From Megalonaias nervosa (lineage: Eukaryota > Mollusca > Bivalvia > Unionida > Unionidae): DNA of 64,000 nt. A program made the translations under genes and the position numbers. Where the stretch lies: NCBI GenBank assembly GCA_016617855.1, contig JAECUM010012914.1, positions 18,818-82,817 on the forward strand, given 5' to 3'. The notes under the pieces are model-generated. The model made no database searches. It saw only the letters and a list, made by a program, of their open reading frames with translations, and was not told where the DNA came from. Below, in pieces: positions 35,882 through 48,876 of this stretch; position 1 is the stretch's first letter, and every line of letters begins with the position of its first letter.

Positions 35882-36421
35882 CTGCAAATGTTCCAAATAA
35901 CTGGGCATTTTGAGGCAAATTAATCAAGTCACCACACTGTGGACACAATAAAACTTAGAAATGTCCTTAATATTTTGCTTGAAAATATTAGTTTTTAAAT
36001 TTATTTAACTAACTGTCAATTAAATGTATATCAATGTTATTGCTGTACTGTCAGCTGCAAATGACATAAGCACCAGCTTTAAGTTTTACTGACTATTTCA
36101 GGAAACACTAACAGTTCTTTTTACAGACATAACACTTATTTAATGACATCAAATTCTGTACCACATAACCATCAGGTTAAGAAATCTGAGAAAACAATGC
36201 AAAAACAATTATATCCTGTTAAAATATACAAGCATTAGGTGCGCATTTTGCAAATCCAATATATGCTGAAACTATTCTAAAAATCGTGATATCCCAATAC
36301 ATCAGAAAATCATGAAGATTAGCTAATACTCTTACGTTAAATCACTCACAAAGAATTATTATCCAAACATGGCACATTGTTGCCCCAATTATATAGTCCA
36401 AACAAATCTCCCTTGTCTCAC

Positions 36422-36570
36422 CTTATCCACCTTATTGGTGGGCAGAACCGGGTACTTGAGGAGAGACTGATGCCTTACTTCTGGCTTAAAGGAATCTATC
36501 CCAATAGAGAGTTCCCCTGACTGCTTGTCCTCAGCTACAACACTTGGGAAAAACAAGGTAGGCAGGCATG
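36422..36570 (-). CDS. PH-actin-related gene, exon 7 (actin subdomain 1-2)
   Basis: A 149-nt exon, acceptor TTTTCCTGCAG, donor AAG|GTGAGA; it enters in phase 1 and leaves in phase 0. The peptide reads PCLPTLFFPSVVAEDK, then GELSIGIDSFKPEVRHQSLL and KYPVLPTNKVDK. It aligns with actin 'PRAVFPSIVG...KYPIEHGIVTNWDDM': the FPS-V-V and L-K-Y-P hydrophobic signatures are present. The actin DNase-I loop region is several residues shorter, and the histidine that actin methylates just after KYPI is missing. Those differences argue against normal F-actin contacts. Confidence 0.9.
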
Positions 36571-36960
36571 CTGCAGGAAAATGGGTACAAATTTTCAAAG
36601 AGATGATATTCTTATAAATGAGTAAATCATTAATCCTAGACAAAAAGTATGGGATTTTAAGTAAGTTTATTTAAGCAATGAAGATTAACTTAGAGCAACT
36701 TGTTGTTGTTTAAACACATTCTTGTTGCAATATAAGAAACAATATTTTGCCTTAACCAATTCTGTGTCATCATCATCATCATCATCATTGAGCAAAGCAG
36801 AAACATATTCATCTTTATAAGTGATAAATCATTTTATCAACTTTTTTTTTGCCTCATTCTGCTAATTTACCCCTATTAAATTCTGGGCAAGTGGTTATGA
36901 ATAAGATGTCAACTACATGGATAGAAAAATAAAGGACTGGCTAGGTTTTAATAAACTCAC
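36571..36960. other. Short intron between exons 6 and 7
   Basis: 390 bp, the shortest intron of the gene in the window. It contains a short (ATC)n tract near 36769-36788 and no mobile element. Confidence 0.8.
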
Positions 36961-37021
36961 GGCTCTCTCCAAGAATTCCAGCTCTGATACCACAGCTCCC
37001 TATGTCCAGTATCAGCACTCT
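36961..37021 (-). CDS. PH-actin-related gene, exon 6 (actin-fold phosphate loop 1)
   Basis: A 61-nt exon, acceptor GATTATTTCAG, donor AGCC|GTGAGT (phase 1). It encodes RVLILDIGSCGIRAGILGES. This matches the first strand and phosphate-1 loop of actins and Arps (actin: V-x-D-N-G-S-G-x-x-K-A-G-F-A-G). The aspartate, the first glycine and the serine are kept, and the following R-A-G matches K-A-G. The exon is small but is recognisable because both flanking exons continue the alignment: the linker of exon 5 before it and the actin-like FPS motif of exon 7 after it, across a short 390-bp intron. Confidence 0.9.
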
Positions 37022-40000
37022 CTGAAATAATCAACATTTCTACTACTAGTTACATGTAATATCCTACAACAGAAAATATCATTGATACTGACTAGCTAGA
37101 GATGACACTGGATTGTGTCAGTAACAAACTTATCTAAAGTTGCAGTCAAATACTGGAGAAATTAAAAATCTCTTATTTTGGGTTTATAAAATTTTTCAGA
37201 TACAAATATTGAGTCTGATTTTTAATTTACGCTCAAAAGAGATTTACAGCCAATACAGCTGAGCCACTGGTCAAGCTATCATGCAGGAGAGCCACTGGTC
37301 AAACCAAGATACAGGAGTATATAGATGGAGACAAGAATCATCATGATCCATTAATATTCCCCTTATTAAATTCATGGTTGGAGTCTTTAGAAGATAAGGA
37401 GCTGTCAGAAGACAACAAAACTTGCCTCGGCATATAATGATGTGAACACCAGTGGTGCCACCACCAACTACAACAATAGGGATACAGCATGAGCTCTCCT
37501 GCACTTAATGCATGTCAGCTAAAAATAAGGTAAAAATGCAAGTTTTCTTCAAAACAAACATCAATTTCTACAGCCATAACCACTTCATTTATTAAAACTA
37601 ATAGAAATTGCTTCAAATATCAAATATTCAAAGTCTATCATGATCACCTTAGATTTGCAAACCTTAATACAACAAGCAATGAGTTAACTACAATCGATCT
37701 GACCCAACTGCTTCATGCATCGGAAAATATTAAACAATATGTACTTGCAATTCTCTTGATTACTTTGTAGCTGGAGAAGACATTTTGATCCTTACCATGT
37801 ATACTTGCTTATAAGCGGAGGGCAGCTACAAACTGCACAGACCCAGATCTTTCATCACATAATGCTGGGTCTGTTCAATTTGTTGTAAGTAATCAGTAGA
37901 ACATACAACACAGACCCACATCTGCAGGCTATTTATGCTATAGCAGGTCAGCATCTTTGTTGTTTGCAGTTTGACTTGACTTACAAGGGAGAATTCATTA
38001 TATGCTCCTTCTTTTCTCCATTAAATTTACATTGTCAGAATTGTTCAATATTCTGTGATACTGAACACCTTAATATTGCATGCACGTGCACGACATGTGA
38101 GAATAAAAATAGTATAGTGTATTAGGAACTACTTCATAAACAAACCATGTACACTCAGGTAGTAAACATCAGATTTCAGTTTATTAGAATTGTTTGTGGA
38201 TGAAGTAAAACAGCTGTTTCATCTATTTGAAAGTAGAGATGATAAAGTGAACAATGTGAATGAGTTTACTAAGTCACAAAGGAAACTTTCAAACAAGCAA
38301 ATAAATGAATGTGTTATTCACAATGTCCACAACAAACATGAGAGACACAGTATTGAAAATACCATTCTGATCATTTAATCAGTTATTTAGGAGAAATGTT
38401 TGAAACTTTTCATTAATGGAAAGGTTCAGACTATGACCAGTGCTCTCTGGGGTATAGAAAAATAGCATGGAAAAGCATACTGAGGGCAAGGGCTATTGCA
38501 TATATATTAGAGACATACCATTTTATAAGCGAAATTACTAAATTCATGGCAAAAAATGCAACTGAAAGTTTTGGTAGAAAAACAAGGGCCTCAGAGCCAA
38601 TTAGCCAAAATGACGAAGAATTCTTATTTCCAATGGCAGAATGGATTGTCACACACCAGCTGCTTTGCAATTTTCCGCATTAATGTTTTGATCCAACGTT
38701 TTGGATTTAGTCTTGCAATAGATGCCATACAAGTCATAACATAGCTGGGGTCTCTACAAACAGCATGCAAGTGACCAGGCATAAACATGTCTTCTTTAGC
38801 TTGTAATAAGTGTTATGGGTAGGCTTGTACAAAAGTAACAAAAGAAAAGACTGAAGTCGACAAGCTTTGTAAATTTAACAAAATAATTTATTTCCCTAGA
38901 AAACAAGGTAAAAATATGAAATAGGGCTTATGGTTTGTGGATCTAATCCAAAAATTAATCCTAGAATTCAAAAATATAAGTCCTATCACTAAAAAGTTCT
39001 AATTGAATCCAAGTTCGAATCTCGATGAAGTTCCAATATGGAAGGCAATGATGTCCTCTATAACCAGTTTGTGTTGATGTGTCAACAATTCCTTGTTGAG
39101 TCACCAAGAACATAATTCCGACTTTAGAATTCCGAATAATTTTTAGTAAATGTCTTTGTCCAAGAATTTTGATGAAAAAGAGTATTTTCCAGGGTGAATA
39201 AATTATTTTAAACCAAAAAAACCCTCAATTCAAATGGAAACAACAGGAACACCTTTCAGCCTCAAGGTATTCTTTTACAACTGACTAAAATTCACTGAGA
39301 TATGAGTATTAAACCCAACTAAAACGTCATTTCAAACCTGCGTGATGGGTCACGTGATCACTCACTACAAGTGAATTTGCACGTAGGCTAGAATAGCCCT
39401 ATCTAAGAATCAGATTCCCATGCTGGAAATGAATTTAAAAATAAAACTGTTTACAACAGAGCTAACACATGGGCTGAACATGACCTTGGTAATAACCAAT
39501 CATTTTCACTTACTGTTTACAAAATCGGAACCAAAGTCAAGAATTAGGTCAGCTAAAAATATAATGTAGCAATCTACTACGTTTTAATCTGGCTAAAAGA
39601 ACTGAACTAAATTTACTGGGAAAAATGTCAAATCCAGTAAAATATTATCCTTACAATAAATGTAATGAAACAAAAAATAAAATAAAAAGAAATTTAAAAC
39701 TAACACACAAATAATTTAATTACATATATGTAACATAAGAATGGCAAACAATATACTTAAATTTTTTGCATCTTGAATTTCTTCAAAATGTACATTCTTT
39801 GTTCTGCAAGTCTGAATTACATGTGCTCAGTAAGGCAGTTGATTTTGTTTCCATAAGTGTGACCAGTTTTCAGTAAAGTTTAACAAAATACATGTGATAT
39901 AAACGTAAACTTATCCCTTTCTGCTTTTATTCACAAGAACTTGAATATTCCTTTTTATTCTTCTCTGCTTATTATTAACACTTTTTAAGATGCCTAATTC

Positions 40001-40885
40001 CTTTTTCGTCTTCAACATGCATCGCTTGCTGGACGCCATTTTTACAAATTCTATAAACAGTTTGATCATGCAGATGCTAAGGTACTGCTGTACAGTTAGT
40101 CTGGTTCCCTGACTAATTCCACTATTTTTCATGAAACCCGGATCCAAACCAAACACATATGAACCAATTATCTGGATTTTTCAGCAACAATCATTTTTCT
40201 ATAGTTTTTGTTTTTATTCTGTAAGTCTGTATTTTTAGGGTAATTTTCCTAAGACTTACAGCAAAATTGTAAGGGCTGGCAGGTCTGCATCTCCCTCGCT
40301 GCTCAAATCAGATGTACTTCGTGTGGAATTGACACCAATAAATTCAGTGCATGATCATGAAATTCTAGTGAAAGTGACAAAAATACCAAAAACTGTTCAT
40401 TCCAGATCAAATGGAAAATTTGTTGCAATGCACGTTCATTCATAATATGACTGTAAATTTCAATTTTAAGTAGACCAAAATGACAATTCCTTTTGAAAGT
40501 GATGTCACGCGACTAAGTTTAAATTTTGCTGGGCGGAGTTATGTGCTCATTAATATTGTTGTTGTGTATCATCGAATCTGCAGTTTTGTATTTTTTTTGG
40601 AATACAGCATAAATTCAATTACTTTATTCCTTGTAGTGTATTTTTTAATATAATTAAGCCTCAGTAGAATAAGAAAATGCAGCAATTTATAATTACAGTA
40701 CACTCAGATAAATCAAACTCTCATTTTAAATTTGAAACCTATGGTCATACAAGTTAATATTTTCCTGGCAATGCTGTATTATGCTATGCTGCCTAGCTAT
40801 TATCTCAACAAGACAAAATATATCTCCAACTACAAAGAGGGATGTAATACTATCTTTCCTTTATTGTTTGCAATGATCCTATTAC
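37022..40885. other. Intron between exons 5 and 6 (3.9 kb)
   Basis: Holds a foldback repeat (37805-37990) and a TIR-like end of the CAG/CTG MITE (40262-40290). Nothing recognisable in 37030-37800, 38000-40240 or 40300-40880. Confidence 0.55.
37805..37990. mobile_element. Foldback/MITE-like repeat, copy 1
   Basis: About 190 bp with CTGCACAGACCCAGATCT near the left and GTTGTTTGCAGTTTGACTTG near the right. The same ordered segments recur at 50160-50365 and 62180-62385. The halves are partly self-complementary (AGACCCAGATCT-type segments in both orientations). Confidence 0.65.
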
Positions 40886-41026
40886 CTTGTTGGTGTGTGG
40901 AGGGGTGGACAGCGCTGGACAGACGTAAGTGGCTTTGACATTGTCTGCTGTCTGGGACTCCATGGCCAGAATCCACTGTCCATGTTCCCGGTCTGATGGA
41001 GCTCGTACCATTAAGAACCTACCACG
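40886..41026 (-). CDS. PH-actin-related gene, exon 5 (PH domain C-terminal helix and linker)
   Basis: A 141-nt exon (47 codons), acceptor GTTTCAG, donor AAG|GTAATA, phase 0. The peptide has RGRFLMVRAPSDREHGQWIL followed by AMESQTADN. The F-x-M-V-R-A-P-S-D strand and the C-terminal helix with its conserved tryptophan (GQWILAME) close the PH domain. The remaining residues (ATYVCPALSTPPHTNK) form a short proline-rich linker. The next exon begins directly with actin-fold strand 1, so the PH and actin-like domains are separated by only about 20 residues. Confidence 0.9.
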
Positions 41027-41364
41027 CTGAAACAAATGAAATAAACATAAACTAACGTGACATTAATTTCCTATCATGATTTCAGCTTTAAAACTATAAT
41101 TAATCTTTAAACAGACATGGAGATATGTGAGATAATCATTTGAAATATTCACAAGAAATTGCTTTCTGTAAGTAGAAAATACTTACCACCATTAGCATTA
41201 ATATCTGACAATAGTATGAGAGAATTTGATACTACATTGAATAAGGACTAACTCATGGTTTAAACAGCAGGCTTCTACTACAAGATCTTTTCAGTCAGTA
41301 TGTGCTCTCAATAATTCACGGACAGAAAATACAACATTAGACCTTAAATACAGGTAACAAATTG

Positions 41365-43010
41365 TGTGTGTCCAAACAGTAAAGGTCCTAAAGTAGTGAC
41401 AACCATTCAGGTCTCCAAACAGTAAACAAGCTAAAGTAATGACAACCATTCAAGTGTCCAAATAGTAGAGGTCCTAAAGTAGTGACAACCATTCATGTAT
41501 CCAAACAGTAACACTAAAGGTCCTAAAGTAGTGACAACCATTCAAGTGTCCAAACAGTAGAGGTTATAAAGTAGTGACAACCATTCAAGTATCCAAACAG
41601 TAAACGAGCTAAAGTAATGACAACCATTCAAGTGTCCAAACAGTAGAGGTCCTAAAGTAGTGACAACCATTCAAGTATCCAAACAGTAACACTAAAGGTC
41701 CTAAAGTAGTGACAACCATTCAAGTATCCAAACACTAAAGGTCCCAAAGTAATCACAACCATTCAAGTGTCCAAACACCAAAGATCCTAAAGTAAGTTCA
41801 ACCATTCAAGTGTCCAAACACTAAAGGTCCTAAAGTAATGACAAACATTCAAGTGTCCAAACAGTAAGGGTCCTAAAGTAATGACAACCATTCAAGTGTC
41901 CAACAGCAAAGGTCCTAAAGTAATGACAACCATTCAAGTGTCCAAACACTGAAGGTCCTAAAGTAATCACAACCATTCAAGTGTCCAAACACCAAAGATC
42001 CTAAAGTAATTTCAACCATTCAAGTGTCCAAACACTAAAGGTCCTAAAGTAATGACATTCAATTGTCCAAACAGTAAGGGTCCTAAAGTAAAGACAACCA
42101 TTCAAGTGTCCAAACATGAAAGGTCCTAAAACAATGACAGCCATTCAAGTGTCCAAACAGTAAAGGTCCTAAAGTAATTTCAACCATTCAAGTGTCCAAA
42201 CAGAAAAGGTCCTAAAGTAATTTCAACCATTCAAGTGTCCAAACAGTAAAGGTCCTAAAGTAATTTCAACCATTCAAGTGTCCAAACAGTAAACAAGCTA
42301 AAGTAATGACAACCATTCAAGTGTCCAAACAGTAAAGGTCCTAAAGTAATTTCAACCATTCAAGTGTCCAAACAGTAAACAAGCTAAAGTAATTTCAACC
42401 ATTCAAGTGTCCAAACAGTAAAGGTCCTAAAGTAATTTCAACCATTCAAGTGTCCAAACAGAAAAGGTCCTAAAGTAATTTCAACCATTCAAGTGTCCAA
42501 ACAGTAAAGGTCCTAAAGTAATTTCAACCATTCAAGTGTCCAAACAGTAAACAAGCTAAAGTAATGACAACCATTCAAGTGTCCAAACAGTAAAGGTCCT
42601 AAAGTAATTTCAACCATTCAAGTGTCCAAACAGTAAACAAGCTAAAGTAATTTCAACCATTCAAGTGTCCAAACAGTAAAGGTCCTAAAGTAATTTCAAC
42701 CATTCAAGTGTCCAAACAGTAAACAAGCTAAAGTAATTTCAACCATTCAAGTGTCCAAACAGTAAAGGTCCTAAAGTAATTTCAACCATTCAAGTGTCCA
42801 AACAGAAAAGGTCCTAAAGTAATTTCAACCATTCAAGTGTCCAAACAGTAAAGGTCCTAAAGTTCAAGTGTCCAAACAGTCAACCCATTCAAGTGTCCAA
42901 ACAGTAAAGGTCCTAAAGTAATTTCAACTATTCAAGTGTCCAAACAGTAAAGGTCCTAAAGTAATTTCAGCCATTCAAGTGTCCAAACAGAAGGTCCTAA
43001 AGCAGTGACT
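41365..43010. repeat. 43-bp minisatellite, about 38 copies
   Basis: Unit CAAGTGTCCAAACAGTAAAG-GTCCTAAAGTAATTTCAACC-ATT. Variants with AACAAGCTAAAG instead of AGGTCCTAAAG alternate with the main form in a recurring pattern, indicating duplication of multi-unit blocks. Confidence 0.95.
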
Positions 43011-43229
43011 GTATCTATTTTCAAAGTCCCATGACTAGTTCTAATATCAAGGATAAATAAACCCTGTCAGTCAACTGCTTTTCCTTATGAGATGTATGAT
43101 ACTATACCATTTGTATAAATACCTAAAAATTAGCAAGGATCGCATTGTGTTTCAGACTGTATAACAGAATACAAAACAACTGTTCTGCCTCAATCCCTGC
43201 ATATTAATAAAACATGTGTATCATGAATA

Positions 43230-44065
43230 GCACATGATATGCCTATCATGTGTTTAATAGTCCATAATGCAGGCACTAGTAGGGTTCATTATGCCCATCA
43301 TGTGTTTAATAGCCCATGATGAAGGCACTAAAAGGGCACATTATATGACCATGTGTTTAATAGCCCATGATGTGTCACTAGCAGGGCACATTATATGCCC
43401 ATGTGTTTAATAGCCCATGATGTGGCACTAGCAGGGCACATTATATGCCCATCATGTGTTTAATAGTCCATGATGTAGGCACTAGTAGGGTTCATTATGC
43501 CCATCATGTGATTAACTGTCCATCAGGTAACCACTAGGGGGCCACATTACATGCCCATCATGTGTTTACTGGTCCATGATGTAGGCACTAGGATGGCACA
43601 TTATATGCCCATCATGTGTTTACTGGAGCATGATATAGGCACTAGGTTGACACATTATATGCCCATCATGTGTTTAATAGTCTATGATGGAGGCTCTAAT
43701 AGGGCACATTATGCCCATCATGTGTTTAATTGTCCATGATATTGGCACTAATAGGTACATTATATGCACATCATGTGTTTAATAGTCTATGATGTAGGCA
43801 CTAGTAGGGCACATAATGTCCATCATGTTTTAATAGTCTATGATGTGGGCACTAATAGGGTTCATTATATGCCCATCATGTGTTTAATAGTCCATGATGT
43901 AGGCACTAGTAGGGTACATTATATGCCCATCATGTGTTTAATAGTCCATGATATAGGCATTAATAGGGTACATTATATGCCCATCATGTTTAATGGTTCA
44001 TGATGTAGGCACTAGGAAGGCACATTAGGCCCATCATGTGTTTAATAATCCATTATGTGGGCACT
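43230..44065. repeat. ~54-bp minisatellite, about 15 copies
   Basis: Unit GCCCATCATGTGTTTAATAG-TCCATGATGTAGGCACTAGT-AGGGCACATTATAT with indels between copies. Confidence 0.93.
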
Positions 44066-44189
44066 AGCAGGGTATGGTTGATTCTTGAAGCTATGGACCA
44101 TCAGGTCTCATTGATCTGGACTTTTGTGTAATGGTATGCAGTCTTAAACCAAATCTTACTGTGCATGGATAGATAATATAAATATTATA

Positions 44190-45030
44190 ATATGTAAGTA
44201 TTCATTATTTTAAATAGCTATAATATATGAGTATTCATTATTTTAAATGGCTATAATATGTGAATATTCATTATTTTAAATGGCTATAATATGTGAGTAT
44301 TCATTATTTTAAATAGATATGTGAGTATTCAATATTTTAAATGGATATAATAAGTGAGTATTCATTATTTTAAATGGCTATAATATGTGAATATTCATTA
44401 TTTTAAATGGCTATAATATGTGAGTATTCATTATTTTAAATATCTATAATATGTGAGTATTCATTGGCTATAATATGTGAGTATTCATTATTTTAAATGG
44501 CTATAATATGTGAGTATTCATTATTTTTAATGGCTATAATATGTGAGTATTCATTATTTTAAATGGCTATAATATGTGAGTATTCATTATTTTAAATGGC
44601 TATAATATGTGAGTATTCATTATTTTAAATATCTATAATATGTGAGTATTCATTGGCTATAATATGTGAGTATTCATTATTTTTAATGGCTATAATATGT
44701 GAGTATTCATTATTTTTAATGGCTATAATATGTTGAGTATTCATTATTTTTAATGGCTATAATATGTGAATATTCATTATTTTAAATATCTATAATATGT
44801 GAATATTCATTATTTTAAATATCTATAATATGTGAGTATTCATTATTTTAAATGGCTATAATATGTGAGTATTCATTATTTTAAATGGCTATAATATGTG
44901 AGTATTCATTATTTTAAATGGCTATAATATGTGAGTATTCATTATTTTAAATATCTATAATATGTGAGTATTCATTATTTTAAATGGATATAATATGTGA
45001 GCATTCATTATTTTAAATGGATATAATATA
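44190..45030. repeat. 33-bp AT-rich minisatellite, about 25 copies
   Basis: Unit TTATTTTAAATGGCTATAAT-ATGTGAGTATTCA. Variants with ATATCTATAATATG recur at intervals. Confidence 0.95.
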
Positions 45031-45659
45031 TTCTTCGAGAAGAAAAGATGGACATGAACTACAGCATCAGAGTCATTTCAATGGTATAGAGCTTTCAAAT
45101 TATTAAATTCTGCATGTGATTAAAATGCAATCAATAAATTTTCATTCTTCATCATCTTTCATAGCTGTATATGATCTATATTTTGCAGCAATATAAATAC
45201 CACAGGTATTAAAACAAGCACATAAACTCATGCTACTTTGCTATAGGATATGACGGGGTTTGGAGAGTGGGGTGCTTTCAATATCTGCTTGGAAAATGTA
45301 GGGTTTTATGTGGGGGAGATGCAACTAATTTTAATGATGTAATTCTTACCTATTGCTATTACAAAGCTGGTACTTTTCCAGGTGGACAATACCCCAAATG
45401 TACAATGAAAATTCTACTCCCCCCTCCCCATCAGGGTAAACTAGAAGATTTCAGAGCATTGGATAACCCCTCCTGACACTCCACAGACATGTTACCCATG
45501 CATACTGCCCTTCATTCTGTTTCTACAGTGCAGACTAACTTAGTGGGACATAAGTGCAGGGTGTAAGGATGAAATCTGGCATAGATGGTAAAGGTGAGAA
45601 ACTAACTCATAATTCCTACATACCCTGGTACAACCCCGCTCTATGGATAGGGCATCAAG

Positions 45660-46830
45660 CTCACTCCTTCATCTCAAAGACATAAAGGTGAACAAGAAAT
45701 CTGCCTCAAGGGTAGGATTCTCAATGGAAGATTCGCCCAAAGAATTATAGGAAGGTTTATTAAGAAAACATAAGACACAAGAAAGATTCCTTTGAGGCAC
45801 TGGTCTTTGCAGTTGAAAATACCCAATCAGGTCTGCTAAGTGATAATCTGTCCTGACAGCTGGGCCTTTAAAAAATTTGAGTGTTGGATAGGGCTAATAG
45901 ATAGCCTTTTAATAGTAGAAACAAAGCCTGGTGTCCCTTCAGAAAGAGAAGAAAATCAGCCACTGTGCTTGTAAATGGGACAGCTAGCATTGAACTGTTT
46001 TCTACTCCAACATTCACCTACATTCTCCATTTGGTATCATACACCTTTGATGTTGATCTTCGCCTAGACCAAATAATGCACTTGAAAACTTTGATCAAAA
46101 ACTTTTCTTTGTGGAGAGATCTTTTGAAATGAGTCCAGCATGAACCATGGAGAATCTGCTGGTTGTGGTGTAGGACAGAGTCCCTGTGCTGCAACAGGAG
46201 GTCCTTCCTCTGAGGTAAGGTTCTGGGATGGTCCACCGGCAGATCAAGCAGACTGCTGAACCTCAATTAGACGAGCCAAAGAGAGGCAATCAAAATGAGC
46301 AGTACAGTGGAATGCCTGACTTTCTGCAGAACCTGTGGGATCATCCTAAATGATGGGAAGACTATCCCACTTCTGACTAGAATAATCCACTGCCCAGGCC
46401 CTTTGGTCTGGTACTGTGGAAATGTAAAAGGGGAAACTTCTGTTTAGCCTAGAGTAAAACAAGTCCACTATAGGAGTCCCTCAAAACCGCAATAGAGAGT
46501 CTGCTACAGATTGGTGGATTGACCATTTCATGAGGACTCTCTTCCATTTCCTTGGCAGACTGTCTGTTAAAATATTCTTTTTGACAAGAATGTGGCAGAC
46601 ACAGAAGGCAAATCCTTCTAAAGTTGCCCTGAAAAGGAAGTTCCAAATTTCCATGCAGAAGGTAGGTACATATGTGCCTTTTGTCCCTGAATAAAGTCAC
46701 CAATGACCTTTTGCCACAGAAGCCCATCATGCAATGACCTCTTATTTGGGAGACACATCCCTGTAGGGCTAAGAAGGCCTTCATTTCCAAGTTGTTGATG
46801 TGGAGGGTAGAGTCTTCCTAGGACCACAAA
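45660..46830 (-). pseudogene. DIRS-like (tyrosine recombinase) retrotransposon remnant
   Basis: Read on the minus strand, the order of motifs fits DIRS elements. Near 46800 there is NNLEMKAFLALQ (RNase H region, 'N-x-L-E-M-K/L-A'), near 46500 SPHEMVNPPICSRLS, then frames with KGPGQWI, SSLLDLPVDHPRTLPQRKDL and LHGSCW. Near 46040 SRRRSTSKVYDTKW matches the start of the tyrosine recombinase region, followed by FLLFLKGHQALF and LKGYLLALS. Several stops and frame changes; inactive. No termini identified. Confidence 0.7.
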
Positions 46831-48529
46831 CCCTGAAGAGTAAGTCCTTGATACTCAGGATAAGTACCCCACCATGCATCTGCAAACAAGTAGGATTTGT
46901 GTTCTGAGAAGTACATGGAGACTCCGGCTAGAAACTGGTCTTGATTTTTTCACCAAATCAAATGATGGTGGAAATCCTGACTAAATATCTCGGTTTCTAA
47001 ACTCTTGGCATATGGTCAGGGTATTTTTTATCTGGAAAAGTATCAGCTGTGCAATAGGCATATGTATAGTATTACTGACATTAAAATATTTTATTCTTAC
47101 TTTGAGTTTGTGGTCTAATTTATCCATGAAAACCATGAAAATAGGTACAACATGAAAATAAAAGTGATTCACAGTTTGTGGTCAAGAACTTAAGATATTA
47201 ATGCACTAACATTGACCTTTTGACCCTAAAATCAGTCAAATTCGTTCTTACCTCACAGGCCATCCCAAAACTTTGGTGAAATTACATGGTCAAAACATAA
47301 GCTTTTGAACATAAACCATTTTTCAACCAGTGACCATGACTTTTCACCCCAAATCAACCAATTTCTCCCATACACCAACAGCAAGCCATCCACAAAGTTT
47401 GGTCCAGCTTTCTGATGCATAACTAATGTCATTGTGCAAAAACATTTTTTCTTCTTTCTGTCACAATGACCCTGATCTTCTGACACCTATATCATTAGAC
47501 TTCTTCCACTTAACTCCCATATCCTTGACATGATATAGCCAATAATACACTGAAAGTGCCATTAAAAATCAACTAAAGAACCTTATATAAGCCATCCATA
47601 AAGTTTGGCAAAAGCTGATGGCATAAAACTTAAGTTATTGAAATAAAAAGAGATATCAAATAGTCATACAAATGGATGTTATGTCCATACAGACAAATGT
47701 CATAACATTATATGCTCTGTACATAAATATTCAAATCCATTCACTTCACTTAGGGCAAACAGTTTCCTGGCAATAATTTAACCCTTTACCTCACAGAGTG
47801 TATGTGTTTGATATGCAGTCGATATACATGTACTAAAGTTACATAGTGCAGTGTGCTATAAATAGAACACCTGTTACCTAGTTGACTCCATACACATAGA
47901 CCTGCCAGTTGACTGTTATAGCAGTGTAATATATGTTATGTTCAACATCAATTTTAAACATTTTACATTTTTTTACACATTTATTATGTATGGAAATATT
48001 TAGGAGTAAAATCTGACCATTATAGCTGTATAATTATTTTTCATGAAAGAATTTTTTAGATTTTTCATGGAAGAATTTTTTACGTGCTTTAAAATCTTAG
48101 CAAACTCATTCACCATCAAGCCATGAAGCCGTGTGACCAACCATCGCTGCCATTTCTCATTCTCAAAATTTACGAGTTCTTTGTTTATGTCTACATCGCT
48201 AAATCATCTGCATTTGATAAATTCTAAAAACTCACTGCCTACATCAACATCAAAATCTTTACCTAAGTTATTGAAACTTTCATAATAGCTTTCATTTTAA
48301 TCATGCAAACTCCAGGAAAGTACTGAATGAAATCAGTGGCCTCCATTTTGGAGAGTGGAGAATCCAACCCCGTTACTTTATATAGTGGATTACTACTTGA
48401 GTTTAATAACGACCATGTGATCTGATGTAATGGTCATTCAAATCAGTGAATGTAATACCAAATAGGGGATTTCCCCCAAAGGTGGCACTCCAAAATCCAG
48501 TCAAAATGGCTGATGTTTGCAGCAGGCAT

Positions 48530-48645
48530 CCTAAGGCACTTCCATGAAAATGGTGTAGAGGCATCCAAAGGCGCTTCCATGAAAATGGTGTAGAGGCATC
48601 CAAAGGCGCTTCTGTGAGAATTGGGTAGAGGCATCCAAAGGCATG
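48530..48645. repeat. 35-bp minisatellite, 3 copies
   Basis: The unit GGCATCCAAAGGCGCTTCCA-TGAAAATGGTGTAGA is present about three times, about 150-250 bp from the end of exon 4. Confidence 0.9.
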
Positions 48646-48783
48646 AAGTAAAGGGTTAAAATACACCAGAATTAAACTGAGGTTTTCATTTTTAAAGATT
48701 AAATCTGATCTCTTTCTGCTTAATGCCAGCTCATAACCAGGATAAGTAGAAGACCCTCAAATACCTGTGTGTTTACTACTTAC

Positions 48784-48876
48784 TCCATCATCAACCCCAA
48801 TCACTCTGTTGCCTAGATTCTCGATCTTTCCTCCCATCAGCTGGATACTGTCACTTGGCTTGTCACGATTGCTTGT
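48784..48876 (-). CDS. PH-actin-related gene, exon 4 (PH domain, middle)
   Basis: A 93-nt exon (31 codons), acceptor CATCATTTCAG, donor GGA|GTAAGT, phase 0. The peptide starts TSNRDKPSDSIQLMGGKIEN and ends VIGVDDG. It continues the PH barrel: the Q-L-M-G-G-K strand is the usual 'I.L.G..V' strand, followed by the turn into the next strand. It splices in frame to the strand-3 end of exon 3 (LHYYE) and to the RGRFLMVRAPS strand of exon 5. Confidence 0.88.

Larger units (their letters stand above)
19340..36421. other. Intron between exons 7 and 8 (17.1 kb)
   Basis: It holds fragments of the 150-bp repeat (19590-19990, 31880-32570), a (TA)n tract, the fragmented satellite of 22.2-30.3 kb with nested transposons, a 63-bp minisatellite (30556-30845), a MITE (33426-33743) and a SINE (35606-35881). 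Nothing recognisable in 20000-22100 apart from a two-copy 41-bp repeat near 20385-20470, nor in 30930-31700, 32620-33400, 33760-35560 and 35900-36400. Confidence 0.6.
41027..48783. other. Intron between exons 4 and 5 (7.8 kb)
   Basis: It holds three abutting minisatellites (41365-45030), a DIRS-like remnant (45660-46830) and a 35-bp triplicate (48530-48645). Nothing recognisable in 41030-41360, 45040-45650 or 46850-48520. Confidence 0.6.

Noticed and set aside
37271..37504. Minus-strand frame with VVVGGGTTG, similar to a nucleotide-binding glycine loop
   Set aside because: Only a few residues match, there is no continuation of a Rossmann fold, and it lies inside an intron of the main gene.
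41365..43010. Possible CRISPR array
   Set aside because: Units are contiguous with no unique spacers and mutate along their full length, in a clearly eukaryotic context. The same holds for the other arrays.
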